DNA from: Littorina saxatilis
Taxonomy: Eukaryota; Mollusca; Gastropoda; Littorinimorpha; Littorinidae
DNA length: 64,000 nucleotides
Direction of reading: 5' to 3'
NCBI RefSeq assembly: GCF_037325665.1
Contig: NC_090255.1
Span: 24,351,249 to 24,415,248, forward strand
Shown in pieces: positions 61,901 through 64,000 of the stretch. Position 1 is the first letter of the stretch. Each line of letters begins with the position of its first letter. A program made the translations under genes and the position numbers. The notes beneath the pieces were generated by a model that saw nothing but the letters and a program-made list of their open reading frames with translations, was not told the origin of the DNA and searched no databases.

Positions 61901-62159
61901 AATGGGGGTAAATTTACAGAGGTTATGAATAGAAAGTCTAAAAAAAATAGGGTCTTAAAAGGGAGGAAGTCTTAAATTGGGGGGTCTTAAAAGGGGGGTT
62001 CCACTGTATTGCGAGCCTGACCTGTGAGTCCTTGAAGAAGTTGTAGAGGAGGACGTCATCGAACTCGAGACCCTTGGCCTCGTAGATAGTCAGCACCAGA
62101 CCCATGTTCAGCTCCTCAGGCAGGCTGTTGCGTGCCTCTTCACTCACCACCAGGATCAC
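19222..62159 (-). CDS. TRANK1-like: TRANK1-like giant protein, C-terminal 1585 residues (24 exons; N-terminus beyond window)
   Basis: 24 exons read leftwards from 62159 to the TAA at 19222-19224. All are bounded by GT-AG and join without frame conflict; only four junctions (exons 2/3, 3/4, 6/7, 18/19) split codons. The first exon holds a superfamily-1 helicase motif V (LTIYEAKGLEFDDVLLY) and the third holds motif VI (LYTAVTRARVNVWIF), a pairing characteristic of TRANK1 and UvrD-like proteins. Next come TPR-like or solenoid helices (exons 4-7), a UBA-like helix set (exon 9), a Lys/acidic linker (exon 10), long helical exons without a family I recognise (11-21), a Glu-rich exon with a CxxC (22), and an Arg/Gly-rich tail (24). 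TRANK1 is a poorly understood, probably nuclear/cytoplasmic helicase-like protein. The ankyrin/TPR start and helicase motifs I-IV must lie past 64000. Extra phase-0 exons could have been missed. Confidence 0.85.
19714..20445 (-). mobile_element. Helitron2/Helentron-like element, family J, copy 1
   Basis: Left AACAAGAAGAGCAAACGCTC, right AAGTGACTCAAAAA. The 9-bp pair GAGTCACTT / AAGTGACTC is perfect. Interior: two diverged repeats of about 330 bp, each with 'gtgaccttgaaaaaggtcaa' and 'ccaacgttaag', then a CCGGCCGG-rich stretch. Confidence 0.65.
20775..21364 (-). repeat. S2 retroposon, longest copy (about 590 bp)
   Basis: Flanked by a perfect 14-bp duplication GCTGGTAGCGCATT (20761-20774 and 21365-21378). 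The minus strand ends in 'accaaataaagaaagaat'. Only copy here with its full 5' part. Confidence 0.82.
21795..22566 (+). mobile_element. tRNA-like head joined to a LINE 3' end (CR1/L2-like)
   Basis: 21795-21870 is tRNA-like ('ggtagctcagtaatggtaaa', B-box GGTTCGAATC). From 21886 the frame reads like the end of a CR1/L2-type reverse transcriptase (ISRLQRIQNSSARLVLRK, PLLNQLHWLPVPARITYKI, LHGLAPAYLSD, ESFKSALKIFLF), then an ATT-repeat tail. Such a fusion is the usual build of a SINE using a LINE tail, though here the LINE part is long. Confidence 0.7.
22806..23021 (-). CDS. TRANK1-like exon 23
   Basis: 72 codons, VKKHKDTWYKDLPFQVNIVL onward, with a helical region (QLEGLQQKLGLAIQERKW). Acceptor GTCCAG, donor GTTAGA. 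Confidence 0.86.
23238..24805 (-). mobile_element. Helitron2/Helentron-like element, family M (composite or degraded)
   Basis: Left end AACAAGAAAAGCAAATGCTTT with 'atacgac' as in family K. Right end GGTGAGTCAAAAT preceded by its hairpin partner 'actcacc'. From 24300 three units of about 140 bp each end in 'aacgttaagtttt'. The left and right inner repeats do not match, so the two ends may come from different copies. Confidence 0.45.
24806..25609. other. Intron sequence without recognised elements
   Basis: Part of the large intron between TRANK1-like exons 22 and 23. Nothing supported. Confidence 0.4.
25610..26078 (-). repeat. S3 retroposon, copy 2
   Basis: Reverse of the 12248-12726 copy, with a 13-bp duplication GTACACAAAGTTT (25597-25609 and 26079-26091). 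Confidence 0.85.
26155..26215 (+). repeat. GGAGATGACGGT minisatellite
   Basis: Four near-perfect units 'ggagatgacggt' with varying linkers. Single units recur at 26352 and 27962. Confidence 0.6.
26689..27000 (+). repeat. tRNA-derived SINE, family S1, full length
   Basis: tRNA head with A-box-like TGGCCTAGTGG and B-box GGTTCGAACCC (26692-26770), family body, then 'gggcattaagcaaac' and CAAA repeats. Flanked by a 14-bp duplication ACTTTCGTTTTGAC / ACTTTCATTTTGAC (26675-26688, 27001-27014). Confidence 0.9.
27382..27945 (-). mobile_element. Family J element, copy 2 (internally deleted)
   Basis: Same ends as 19714-20445 and over 95% alike by eye, but about 170 bp of the first internal repeat is missing. 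Confidence 0.65.
28192..28668 (-). CDS. TRANK1-like exon 22
   Basis: 159 codons. Glu-rich coiled-coil start, a basic amphipathic helix (SHIITRFMRRIIFFKHL, weakly IQ-like but without the Gln), a CGICG knuckle, an acidic Pro/Glu linker, then helices ending SFLHKHE. Acceptor TGACAG, donor GTAAGT. Confidence 0.88.
28827..29816. mobile_element. G element, copy 1 (with SINE S5 inside)
   Basis: Starts CAGACCTGTTTACCC and ends GGGTAAACATGTCTG. Apart from the SINE it matches copy 2 closely. Unassigned DNA-transposon-like repeat. Confidence 0.7.
29173..29584 (-). repeat. tRNA-derived SINE, family S5 (conserved-core type)
   Basis: Minus strand: 'ggatatagctcagttggtag' head, B-box-like GAGTTCGATCCC, central region shared with S4 (TCAACTTTGTGTGCAGACTC), and a tail 'gatataagcctcattgatt' with (GATT)n. 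Inserted in G copy 1; copy 2 shows the uninterrupted form. Confidence 0.85.
30053..30143 (+). repeat. 44-bp tandem duplication
   Basis: Two copies of 'aaaccatactgtgtttcaag...gacgggc' in the spacer between the two G copies. Confidence 0.75.
30146..30729. mobile_element. G element, copy 2 (584 bp)
   Basis: Perfect 15-bp inverted ends CAGACCTGTTTACCC / GGGTAAACAGGTCTG. G1, spacer and G2 together are flanked by GGGGAG on both sides, so they entered F as one unit. Confidence 0.75.
31000..31350. repeat. Internal 170-bp tandem pair of the F element
   Basis: 'atttgccctgcagctacc...gcgagtgcttgcaac' occurs twice at about 80% identity; a related piece stands at 20740-20770 and 21364-21420. Confidence 0.6.
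31360..31650. mobile_element. H element, copy inside F
   Basis: Shares 'gggaacccctgttttgca...cttggtgtattttcag' with 53595-53810 and 'gaatttttcttgtcgtatt' with 48364-48505. Together the copies imply an element with inverted ends near CAGACCTGGGAACCC. Confidence 0.5.
32479..33132 (+). CDS. RAG1 N-terminal-like zinc-binding protein of the F element
   Basis: 217 codons from ATG at 32479. CRICG (19-23), then VLFQFHGIQVSEE (45-57), LCATC (67-71), a WTQY segment (103-106), DCSVC (114-118) and a basic tail (CRKKTKKAS) match, in order and spacing, the amino-terminal region of vertebrate RAG1 (CRICG, VFRIDV, FCHNC, MEWHP, CDICN, LKRKS). RAG1-N-like genes are known from mollusc mobile elements. The last 65-70 codons are low-quality and hydrophobic, so the real exon may end near residue 148 at a GT. 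No transposase core is seen in this window. Confidence 0.6.
   Translation: MAAVQHTEDLHIFRLNAMCRICGRRSTAAKDKQHIIRHCKNYASVLFQFHGIQVSEEANGTTFSSTLCATCSSRLSQQKKPNIPPQGLSKAMHSNIEKTKVMWTQYNSKVEVADCSVCKTFAEQMAGCRKKTKKASEKAASPQRKSTCVCLYSIHMLLKCCGRYCLYMLCCVYVRLQEFAFALCQYKSELYWVCLWSAGRRAQRMNIPPVSRLCELE
34037..34345 (-). CDS. TRANK1-like exon 21
   Basis: 103 codons, MLDMPPRLASLIDGVQAATS onward, with a Trp/Arg-rich centre (KLQFFQWRWNRKDC) and an acidic end. Acceptor ATCCAG, donor GTTTGT. The following 5.4-kb intron is almost entirely one TIR element. Confidence 0.86.
34743..34958 (-). CDS. TRANK1-like exon 20
   Basis: 72 codons of Leu-rich helices (LTERALILALTLLLNIEQG). Acceptor TTACAG, donor GTGTGT. 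Confidence 0.86.
35350..35506 (-). CDS. TRANK1-like exon 19
   Basis: Joins as G-NGFLVLPSCYPRALKLFN and continues PQAQRGELLQMLENYKFEKK. Acceptor CTTCAG, donor GTAAGG. Confidence 0.84.
35948..36009 (+). repeat. SINE family S1 tail fragment
   Basis: 'ccgccctgatatggcccttc' to 'gggcgttaagcaaac' plus CAAA repeats, directly next to the exon 18 donor (36053). Confidence 0.75.
36054..36217 (-). CDS. TRANK1-like exon 18
   Basis: Encodes PSKFDPVEALIKFTKFVKLL and a hydrophobic helix (VFSTIALCLAAKIRG). Ends two bases into a codon (donor GTATGG), completed by exon 19. Its acceptor end is tandemly repeated upstream (36312-36497). Confidence 0.84.
36174..36497 (-). repeat. 138-bp tandem repeat spanning the exon 18 acceptor
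   Basis: Starts of 'ttggtgaacttgatca' at 36174, 36312 and 36450 give a 138-bp period: two full copies and one shorter, more diverged copy. Each contains the exon's first 44 coding bases and acceptor. Confidence 0.85.
36618..36843. mobile_element. Short F-family element
   Basis: Left 'atcgaaaattttaataataa', then 'gatatacttaccc'; right 'gtagtaagaatatgtaattt'. About 225 bp, with no insertion inside. Shows that the two end types can bound one element. Confidence 0.6.
36844..37666. other. AT-rich intron sequence
   Basis: No gene or repeat recognised between the F-family element and exon 17. Confidence 0.4.
37667..37816 (-). CDS. TRANK1-like exon 17
   Basis: 50 codons, VNEICNELEMQLRKRRPNW onward, basic, ending RRHLDALEYLQ. 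Acceptor TGACAG, donor GTCTGT. Confidence 0.85.
38551..39161. mobile_element. TA-flanked MITE with TACCGTACTTTCC ends
   Basis: TACCGTACTTTCCGGGT at the left is inverted as ACCCGGAAAGTACGGTA at the right. Inside is a tandem pair of about 135 bp beginning 'cataaaagagaccgcccc' (38748 and 38863). In the intron between exons 16 and 17. Confidence 0.75.
39834..40689 (-). mobile_element. Helitron2/Helentron-like element, family K, copy 2
   Basis: Uninterrupted copy. Ends as in 15137-16304. Dense TGACCTTGACC / GGTCAAGGTCA motifs and a CCGGCCGGCCGG stretch near the right end. Confidence 0.68.
40861..40892. repeat. C32 homopolymer
   Basis: 32 C in a row; G on the coding strand of the TRANK1-like gene. 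Confidence 0.9.
41001..41147 (-). CDS. TRANK1-like exon 16
   Basis: 49 codons, VQRYLQHLWDNPGRVGKGKS onward. Donor GTCACT. A run of 32 G on the coding strand lies about 108 bases into the next intron. Confidence 0.85.
41772..42044 (-). CDS. TRANK1-like exon 15
   Basis: 91 codons with a Leu-rich helical stretch (KLSELTLSLAQQELQW) and a hydrophobic run (VLSFCISVAI). Acceptor AAACAG, donor GTAGGG. Confidence 0.86.
42346..42405 (-). CDS. TRANK1-like exon 14 (60 nt)
   Basis: 20 codons starting EGHDCEDVDF, Cys/His/Asp-rich. In phase 0 on both sides. Acceptor TTTTAG, donor GTGAGG. Confidence 0.78.
42466..42680 (-). repeat. SINE family S4, diverged fragment
   Basis: Shares 'gactgcaactcccaggtaca' and 'tttctataacccaccaaact' style blocks with the other S4 copies. 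The tRNA head is missing. Confidence 0.6.
42799..42954 (-). CDS. TRANK1-like exon 13
   Basis: 52 codons, EEKKEERLYRSDAEVCNLLA onward, ending ESQLPKVIQCHSFK. Acceptor TTTCAG, donor GTGAGT. Confidence 0.86.
43003..43260 (-). pseudogene. Partial tandem copies of TRANK1-like exon 12/13 borders
   Basis: 43137-43220 repeats the last 80 bases of exon 12 and its donor side at about 85% identity (reads LKPHC...SSKQLFANK). 43003-43040 repeats the 5' edge of exon 13. Both lie in the intron between the real exons. Confidence 0.75.
43263..43517 (-). CDS. TRANK1-like exon 12
   Basis: 85 codons with LDSYRKLIWGVEKVFDVVRV and YLTFYGLEKSGEGKLVLHPK. The 3' end of the exon with its donor is duplicated in the next intron (43137-43220). 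Confidence 0.86.
43654..44163 (+). mobile_element. Helentron-like candidate, family O
   Basis: Begins in a TA run ('atatatacgacttgtgtctg') and ends in several GC hairpins (CCCGGCAAAGCCGGG and similar), the last ACCCGGCGAAGCGGGT followed by ATTCATCTAGT. A terminal hairpin with a short fixed tail recalls Helitron2 ends. One copy only. Confidence 0.35.
44531..45244 (+). mobile_element. piggyBac-like deletion derivative (714 bp)
   Basis: Perfect 17-bp inverted ends TTAACTCATTCGCTGCG / CGCAGCGAATGAGTTAA with TTAA at both edges. The frame at 44790-45007 codes an acidic, Asp/Ser-rich peptide (SDLDLSDDDSGDD) like the amino-terminus of piggyBac transposases. The catalytic part is absent. Confidence 0.78.
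45656..45841 (-). CDS. TRANK1-like exon 11
   Basis: 62 codons, IVALLERARQQFDLCKDY onward, helical. Two overlapping AGs stand at the acceptor; the outer one keeps phase 0. Donor GTAAAG. Confidence 0.83.
46139..46314. mobile_element. Mariner-like MITE
   Basis: 'cagtaaaacctttttaagac' at the left and 'ggtcttaaaaagggggg...' with CCACTGTA at the right; related to 61829-62008. Confidence 0.6.
46607..46723 (-). CDS. TRANK1-like exon 10: charged linker
   Basis: 39 codons: a Lys/Ser-rich half (GGKKSQKKTLSSKASKKNG) then an acidic run (SSDEDDDNTDDE). Reads as a flexible linker. It could include a nuclear localisation signal, by inference. Confidence 0.8.
46745..46802. repeat. (AC)n microsatellite
   Basis: About 56 bases of CA dinucleotide, 22 bases beyond the exon 10 acceptor, where it would lie within the branch-point region. 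Confidence 0.85.
47379..47483 (-). CDS. TRANK1-like exon 9: UBA-like segment
   Basis: 35 codons with the pattern C.EEEVSAALLETQGDIDKAVALL, close to the second and third helices of ubiquitin-associated domains ('A..AL....gd...Av..L'). That this binds ubiquitin is inference. Acceptor TTCAAG, donor GTAGAA. Confidence 0.8.
48256..48303 (-). CDS. TRANK1-like exon 8 (48-nt microexon)
   Basis: 16 codons, ATEAAKETIDPEAIQQ. Phase 0 at both sides, so skipping it would keep the frame. Acceptor GTTCAG, donor GTAAGT. Confidence 0.75.
48364..48505. mobile_element. H element, right end
   Basis: Ends GGGTTCCCAGGTCTG, the inverse of the left end type at 53595. Body shared with 31590-31650. Confidence 0.5.
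48517..48811 (-). repeat. tRNA-derived SINE, family S1, full length
   Basis: Reverse copy from 'taacgcccagccgacc' to the complete tRNA-like head (minus strand 'ccggcacggttggcctagtg'). Confidence 0.88.
48812..50673. other. Long intron stretch, unassigned
   Basis: Low-complexity-poor, no repeat shared with the rest of the window, no exon found that fits the TRANK1-like frame. 'atgatggcggctttcgtgg' at 49495 looks like a start context but leads to only a short frame. Confidence 0.4.
50703..52138. mobile_element. TTAA-flanked MITE, family C, copy 2 (interrupted)
   Basis: TTAA at 50703-50706 and 52135-52138. The outer parts match 10897-11264 closely, and a further TTAA element sits inside. Confidence 0.82.
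50965..52035 (-). mobile_element. piggyBac-like deletion derivative inside C
   Basis: TTAACACTATTGTGAG left and CGCGAAAGTGTTAA right, flanked by TTAA. The minus-strand frame 51836-51315 begins with an acidic peptide (REEILRMLDLEDPVEHDSDV, SDTSSESEEETVP) of piggyBac amino-terminal type; no catalytic domain. Confidence 0.75.
53072..53117. repeat. C46 homopolymer beside exon 7 donor
   Basis: 46 C in a row (G on the coding strand), occupying intron positions +9 to +54 after the exon 7 donor. Confidence 0.9.
53126..53295 (-). CDS. TRANK1-like exon 7: helical repeats
   Basis: Encodes ITEAARMMLHNGEVDTATII and a following Ala/Gln-rich helix. The donor GTGAGCTC is followed at once by 46 consecutive G on the coding strand. 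Confidence 0.87.
53595..53810. mobile_element. H element, left part
   Basis: Starts CAGATCTGGGAACCCC and follows the 31360 copy for about 200 bp. Confidence 0.5.
54060..55175 (+). mobile_element. Possible LTR-type retroelement fossil (fragment)
   Basis: About 1 kb with a TATA-like box (54417-54424) and a G-rich boundary near 54985-55010 that recalls the junction after a left LTR. No coding part recognised. Family and age cannot be given; it appears to be a broken relic. Confidence 0.22.
55180..55442 (+). repeat. tRNA-derived SINE, family S8
   Basis: Head 'gggtggccgagtggtaacgc' with B-box-like GTGTTCGACCC, Leu/Ser-tRNA-like. Tail 'gcgctatataagctcacc' with AAT repeats, a LINE-type end. Confidence 0.75.
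56049..56440 (-). repeat. SINE family S4, variant with different head
   Basis: Tail and body as in S4, but the head region (56360-56430) belongs to another tRNA-like type ('ggtgtagtggtaagacatct' on the minus strand). Confidence 0.7.
56721..56778 (-). repeat. S2 retroposon tail fragment
   Basis: 'ttctttatttggtgtttaac' through 'ttatatcgcgacgg'; only the 3' end remains. Confidence 0.7.
56901..57132 (-). CDS. TRANK1-like exon 6: helical repeats
   Basis: Begins DFEKKGLPVPKPLVDHKPE and includes ITFLQKHGYVKEAAHLMVLD, a solenoid-type helix pair. The last codon is split. Acceptor ACCCAG, donor GTAAGA. Confidence 0.87.
57684..57848 (-). CDS. TRANK1-like exon 5: helical repeats
   Basis: 55 codons, PEVAGQLYLRARKWIAASQC onward. 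Repeated 'A..L...y..A..c' helices as in TPR and other solenoids. Acceptor TTGCAG, donor GTGAGT. Confidence 0.87.
57897..58215 (-). repeat. SINE family S4, third full-type copy
   Basis: Shares body blocks with 56049-56440, including the alternative head ('ggtggtaagacgccggcctc' on the minus strand). Confidence 0.7.
59187..59557 (-). CDS. TRANK1-like exon 4: helical repeat region
   Basis: Largest exon of this part after exon 22. It opens with EEWEKRGDEIMLRS and continues with paired amphipathic helices rich in Ala at TPR-like spacing (AAKCYAMAG, AAILFLECH, AGRCLQNA). Acceptor CCCCAG, donor GTGAGG. Confidence 0.87.
59922..60146 (-). CDS. TRANK1-like exon 3: helicase motif VI
   Basis: Contains ELKHLYTAVTRARVNVWIFD, the motif VI 'TRAR' signature of SF1 helicases, then a DADKRAPMFEYC stretch. 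Acceptor TTTCAG, donor GTAGGC. Confidence 0.9.
60200..60890. mobile_element. TA-flanked MITE with TACCGTATTTGAC ends
   Basis: TACCGTATTTGACCGACTAC at the left is matched by the inverse of 'gtaatccgtcaaatacggta' at the right. About 690 bp. Related in its first bases to 38551-39161. Between TRANK1-like exons 2 and 3. Confidence 0.75.
61139..61241 (-). CDS. TRANK1-like exon 2
   Basis: Encodes AGKEWRVVTDFLERLSKH and a Ser/Thr-rich turn. Ends one base into a codon. Acceptor TTGAAG, donor GTAATT. Confidence 0.85.
61629..61829. mobile_element. Foldback MITE with about 70-bp inverted arms
   Basis: The left arm (ACTCTGTCAGGTTTGTATGG ... ending 'aggcaaactttcc') is the inverse of 61755-61829 with only a few mismatches. 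Loop about 55 bp. Confidence 0.82.
61829..62008. mobile_element. Mariner-like MITE (180 bp)
   Basis: Perfect inverted ends of 24 bp or more beginning CAGTGGAACCCCCC, flanked by TA. It abuts the foldback MITE and ends 13 bp from the exon 1 donor. Degraded relatives lie at 3704-3870, 5925-6610, 9826-10365, 52965-53040 and 57485-57600. Confidence 0.8.
62022..62159 (-). CDS. TRANK1-like exon 1 (first in window): helicase motif V
   Basis: 46 codons, VILVVSEEARN to FFKDSQ. Contains the motif V core AKGLEFDDVLL, the segment that contacts DNA and NTP in UvrD-type helicases. Acceptor GTCCAG; donor GTCAGG, which lies 13 bases from the end of a MITE. Confidence 0.87.
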
Positions 62160-62358
62160 CTGGACACAGGAATAACAATCAGTATGTGTGTGTGTGTGTG
62201 TGTGGGGAGGGGGGGCTCCATGGATACCATCTCAGAGTCTGCACATAAAGTTGACCCGTGTCCGTTCTGGCCTGGATTTAAACCTGTTACCCAAGTATCA
62301 CAAGTTCAGTGCTACCAGACACAGGTGACACAACATACTTGAAATTTCTTGTAAATGC

Positions 62359-62553
62359 CAATATAGTCAAACCTTCCTTGGCAACCACCTCTTCATTACA
62401 ACCACCTGCCCATCATGATCACACTAAAGGATCCCTTCATCCCCACCCCCTCCCCCCCCCCCCCCCTATAATTCACCTTTCAAAAGTGACCACCTGTCTA
62501 TAACGGCCACTTTTGGCCTGTCCCTTGGGTGGTCATTACAAACAGGTTCGACT
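62359..62553. mobile_element. MITE related to the 4538-4961 type
   Basis: 'tatagtcaaaccttccttgg' left and 'acaggttcgactgttcgact' right; 'aaccacctg' and 'ggccac' motifs inside as in 4538-4961. Confidence 0.5.
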
Positions 62554-62999
62554 GTTCGACTATAAACAGAATACAGAATACAGAATACAGTATTTATTGA
62601 GCCAAGTGACATTAAAAAAACATTTTAAGCACAAGGAATTTAGCGTAGTGTTGGTAAAATCACGCACACACACACACCCACACACACACTGACACACACA
62701 CACACACGCCCACACATTCACTGACATACACACCAACACACACACGCCCACACTACAGCAGTCACGATCACACCATCACACGCAGGGCAGACATGAGGTA
62801 AAACAAATGACAATCATCTATTAAAAGAAAAAGTACAAAGAGTGGTCTAAGATGCTGGTGGAAGGGTCTACACAGAATACAATTTTATAATCTAATGCAT
62901 AGTTAGAACTAGCCCATCCCCTCCACCCACCCACTCATGAATGACTAAAATAATGCAGATAAAAATATAGAAAAAAAATAAAAATCACACATCAAAGTC

Positions 63000-64000
63000 C
63001 CACTCAACCCCCCCCCCCCCCCCCCCCTTCCCCACCACCACCACCACCACCACCTAACACTGAGTCACAGGATGTGGTGAGCTCACCGCCAGCAGGATCA
63101 CCGACTGCGAAGCTGCCCAACTGAGGGATGGGATGCGTTAAGGGAGGAAACAGCTTGGGGGAAGAAAGAGGTCTGGAGACGTCGAGTGCGTGCCCCCAGG
63201 GATCGGAATCGACGACCTGAGGGCAGGCGCTCGAAGAGGGGATGGCCAGGGTGGGACTCGTCAGCCACAATTTTCTGGGCTCTGGACAGCATGCGCTTGG
63301 CATAGAGGGATGCTAGGGAGGGCAGCTCACAGCCGACGATCCTGCTAGCAGTGCGCACCACACGCTCCAGCTTGTTCTTGAGCAGCTGGGAGGTGTTGCC
63401 GTACCACACTGTGATGGAGAATGTCAAGATGCTCTCCACCACGGCCCTGTAGAACTGGACCAGGATGACCTGGCTGAGGCGGAACTTCTTGAGCTGGCGC
63501 AAGAAGTAGAGGCGTTGCCGCGCTCGCTTGACGATGGCGTCAACGTTATCATCCCAGCACAGGTCGTTGGAGATGGTGGTGCCTAAGAACTTGAAAAAGT
63601 CCACCATCTCGATGGGATCGCCGTTGATGATCAGTGGAGCCACAGGGCCTTTTTTCCTGCGAAAGTCCACCACCATCTCCTTGGTCTTGGTGGCGTTCAG
63701 CAGGAGATTGTTGTTGTCGCACCACGACACCAGACAGTCGACCTCCTGGCGGTACACGGTCTCATCACCGCCGGTGATGAGACCTTCGGCTGTGGTGTCG
63801 TCAGCGAACTTCACCAGCTGAACTGAGTCATGAGAGGCGACGCAGTCGTTGGTGAAGAGGCAGTAGAGCAGCGGTGAGAGGACGCACCCCTGGGGTGCTC
63901 CGGTGCTCAGGACCAGCGTCTTGGAGAGGAGGCCGTTGACCTTGACTGTCTGGGGGCGCTGAAGGAGGAAGTCAAGGAGCCACAGGCAGAGGGAAGGGGC
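63000..64000 (-). mobile_element. LINE, reverse-transcriptase part (runs off the window)
   Basis: Minus-strand frame open from 64000 to a stop at 63098. Motifs TGAPQGCVLSPLLY and KFADDT (palm catalytic Asp pair), then NNLLLNATKTKEMVVDF, FKFLGTTISNDLCW, and the C-terminal LPSLASLYAKRMLSRAQKI. Closest by memory to the Rex1/CR1-like group. In this window no stop interrupts the frame. Lies in the TRANK1-like intron before exon 1. Confidence 0.82.

Overview
The window looks like nuclear DNA of a marine gastropod, most probably a periwinkle-like caenogastropod (Littorinidae). The reasons are short exons in long AT-rich introns, a very dense set of tRNA-derived SINEs with GTTT/CAAA tails, many TA- and TTAA-flanked miniature transposons, and several repeats that I associate with periwinkle genomes. 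The species call rests on memory of repeat types and was not searched.

Two protein genes face each other tail to tail. On the + strand, eight exons between 3412 and 13692 join without any frame conflict into a 534-residue secreted or lumenal flavin amine oxidase of the polyamine-oxidase type. On the - strand, 24 exons between 62159 and 19222 join into the last 1585 residues of a very large protein like TRANK1 (TPR and ankyrin repeat-containing protein 1). This part holds the end of a UvrD/SF1-type helicase domain, a long alpha-helical repeat region, a UBA-like segment, and a Gly/Arg-rich (RGG-type) tail. Its amino-terminal half lies beyond position 64000.

Layout: 1-3411 is upstream flank with nested SINEs and a LINE tail. 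3412-14410 is the amine oxidase, whose introns carry SINEs, MITEs and a TTAA element. 14411-19221 is the convergent intergenic stretch, with no recognisable gene. 19222-62159 is the TRANK1-like gene, whose introns are mostly mobile elements. 62160-64000 is more intron with a LINE whose reverse-transcriptase frame runs off the window edge.

The most interesting material is in the introns of the TRANK1-like gene. (1) A 5.2-kb element at 28711-33905 with long inverted termini carries an open frame resembling the amino-terminal zinc-binding part of vertebrate RAG1. (2) Several repeats have different sequences but the same terminal architecture (asymmetric inverted repeats, a small terminal hairpin whose two arms co-vary between families, no target duplication), as expected of Helitron2/Helentron-type elements. 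(3) There is a three-level nest of insertions at TTAA sites at 50674-52962. (4) Two coding exons of the TRANK1-like gene have partial tandem copies of their splice-site regions in the adjoining introns. (5) A run of 46 G on the coding strand begins nine bases after one of its 5' splice sites.
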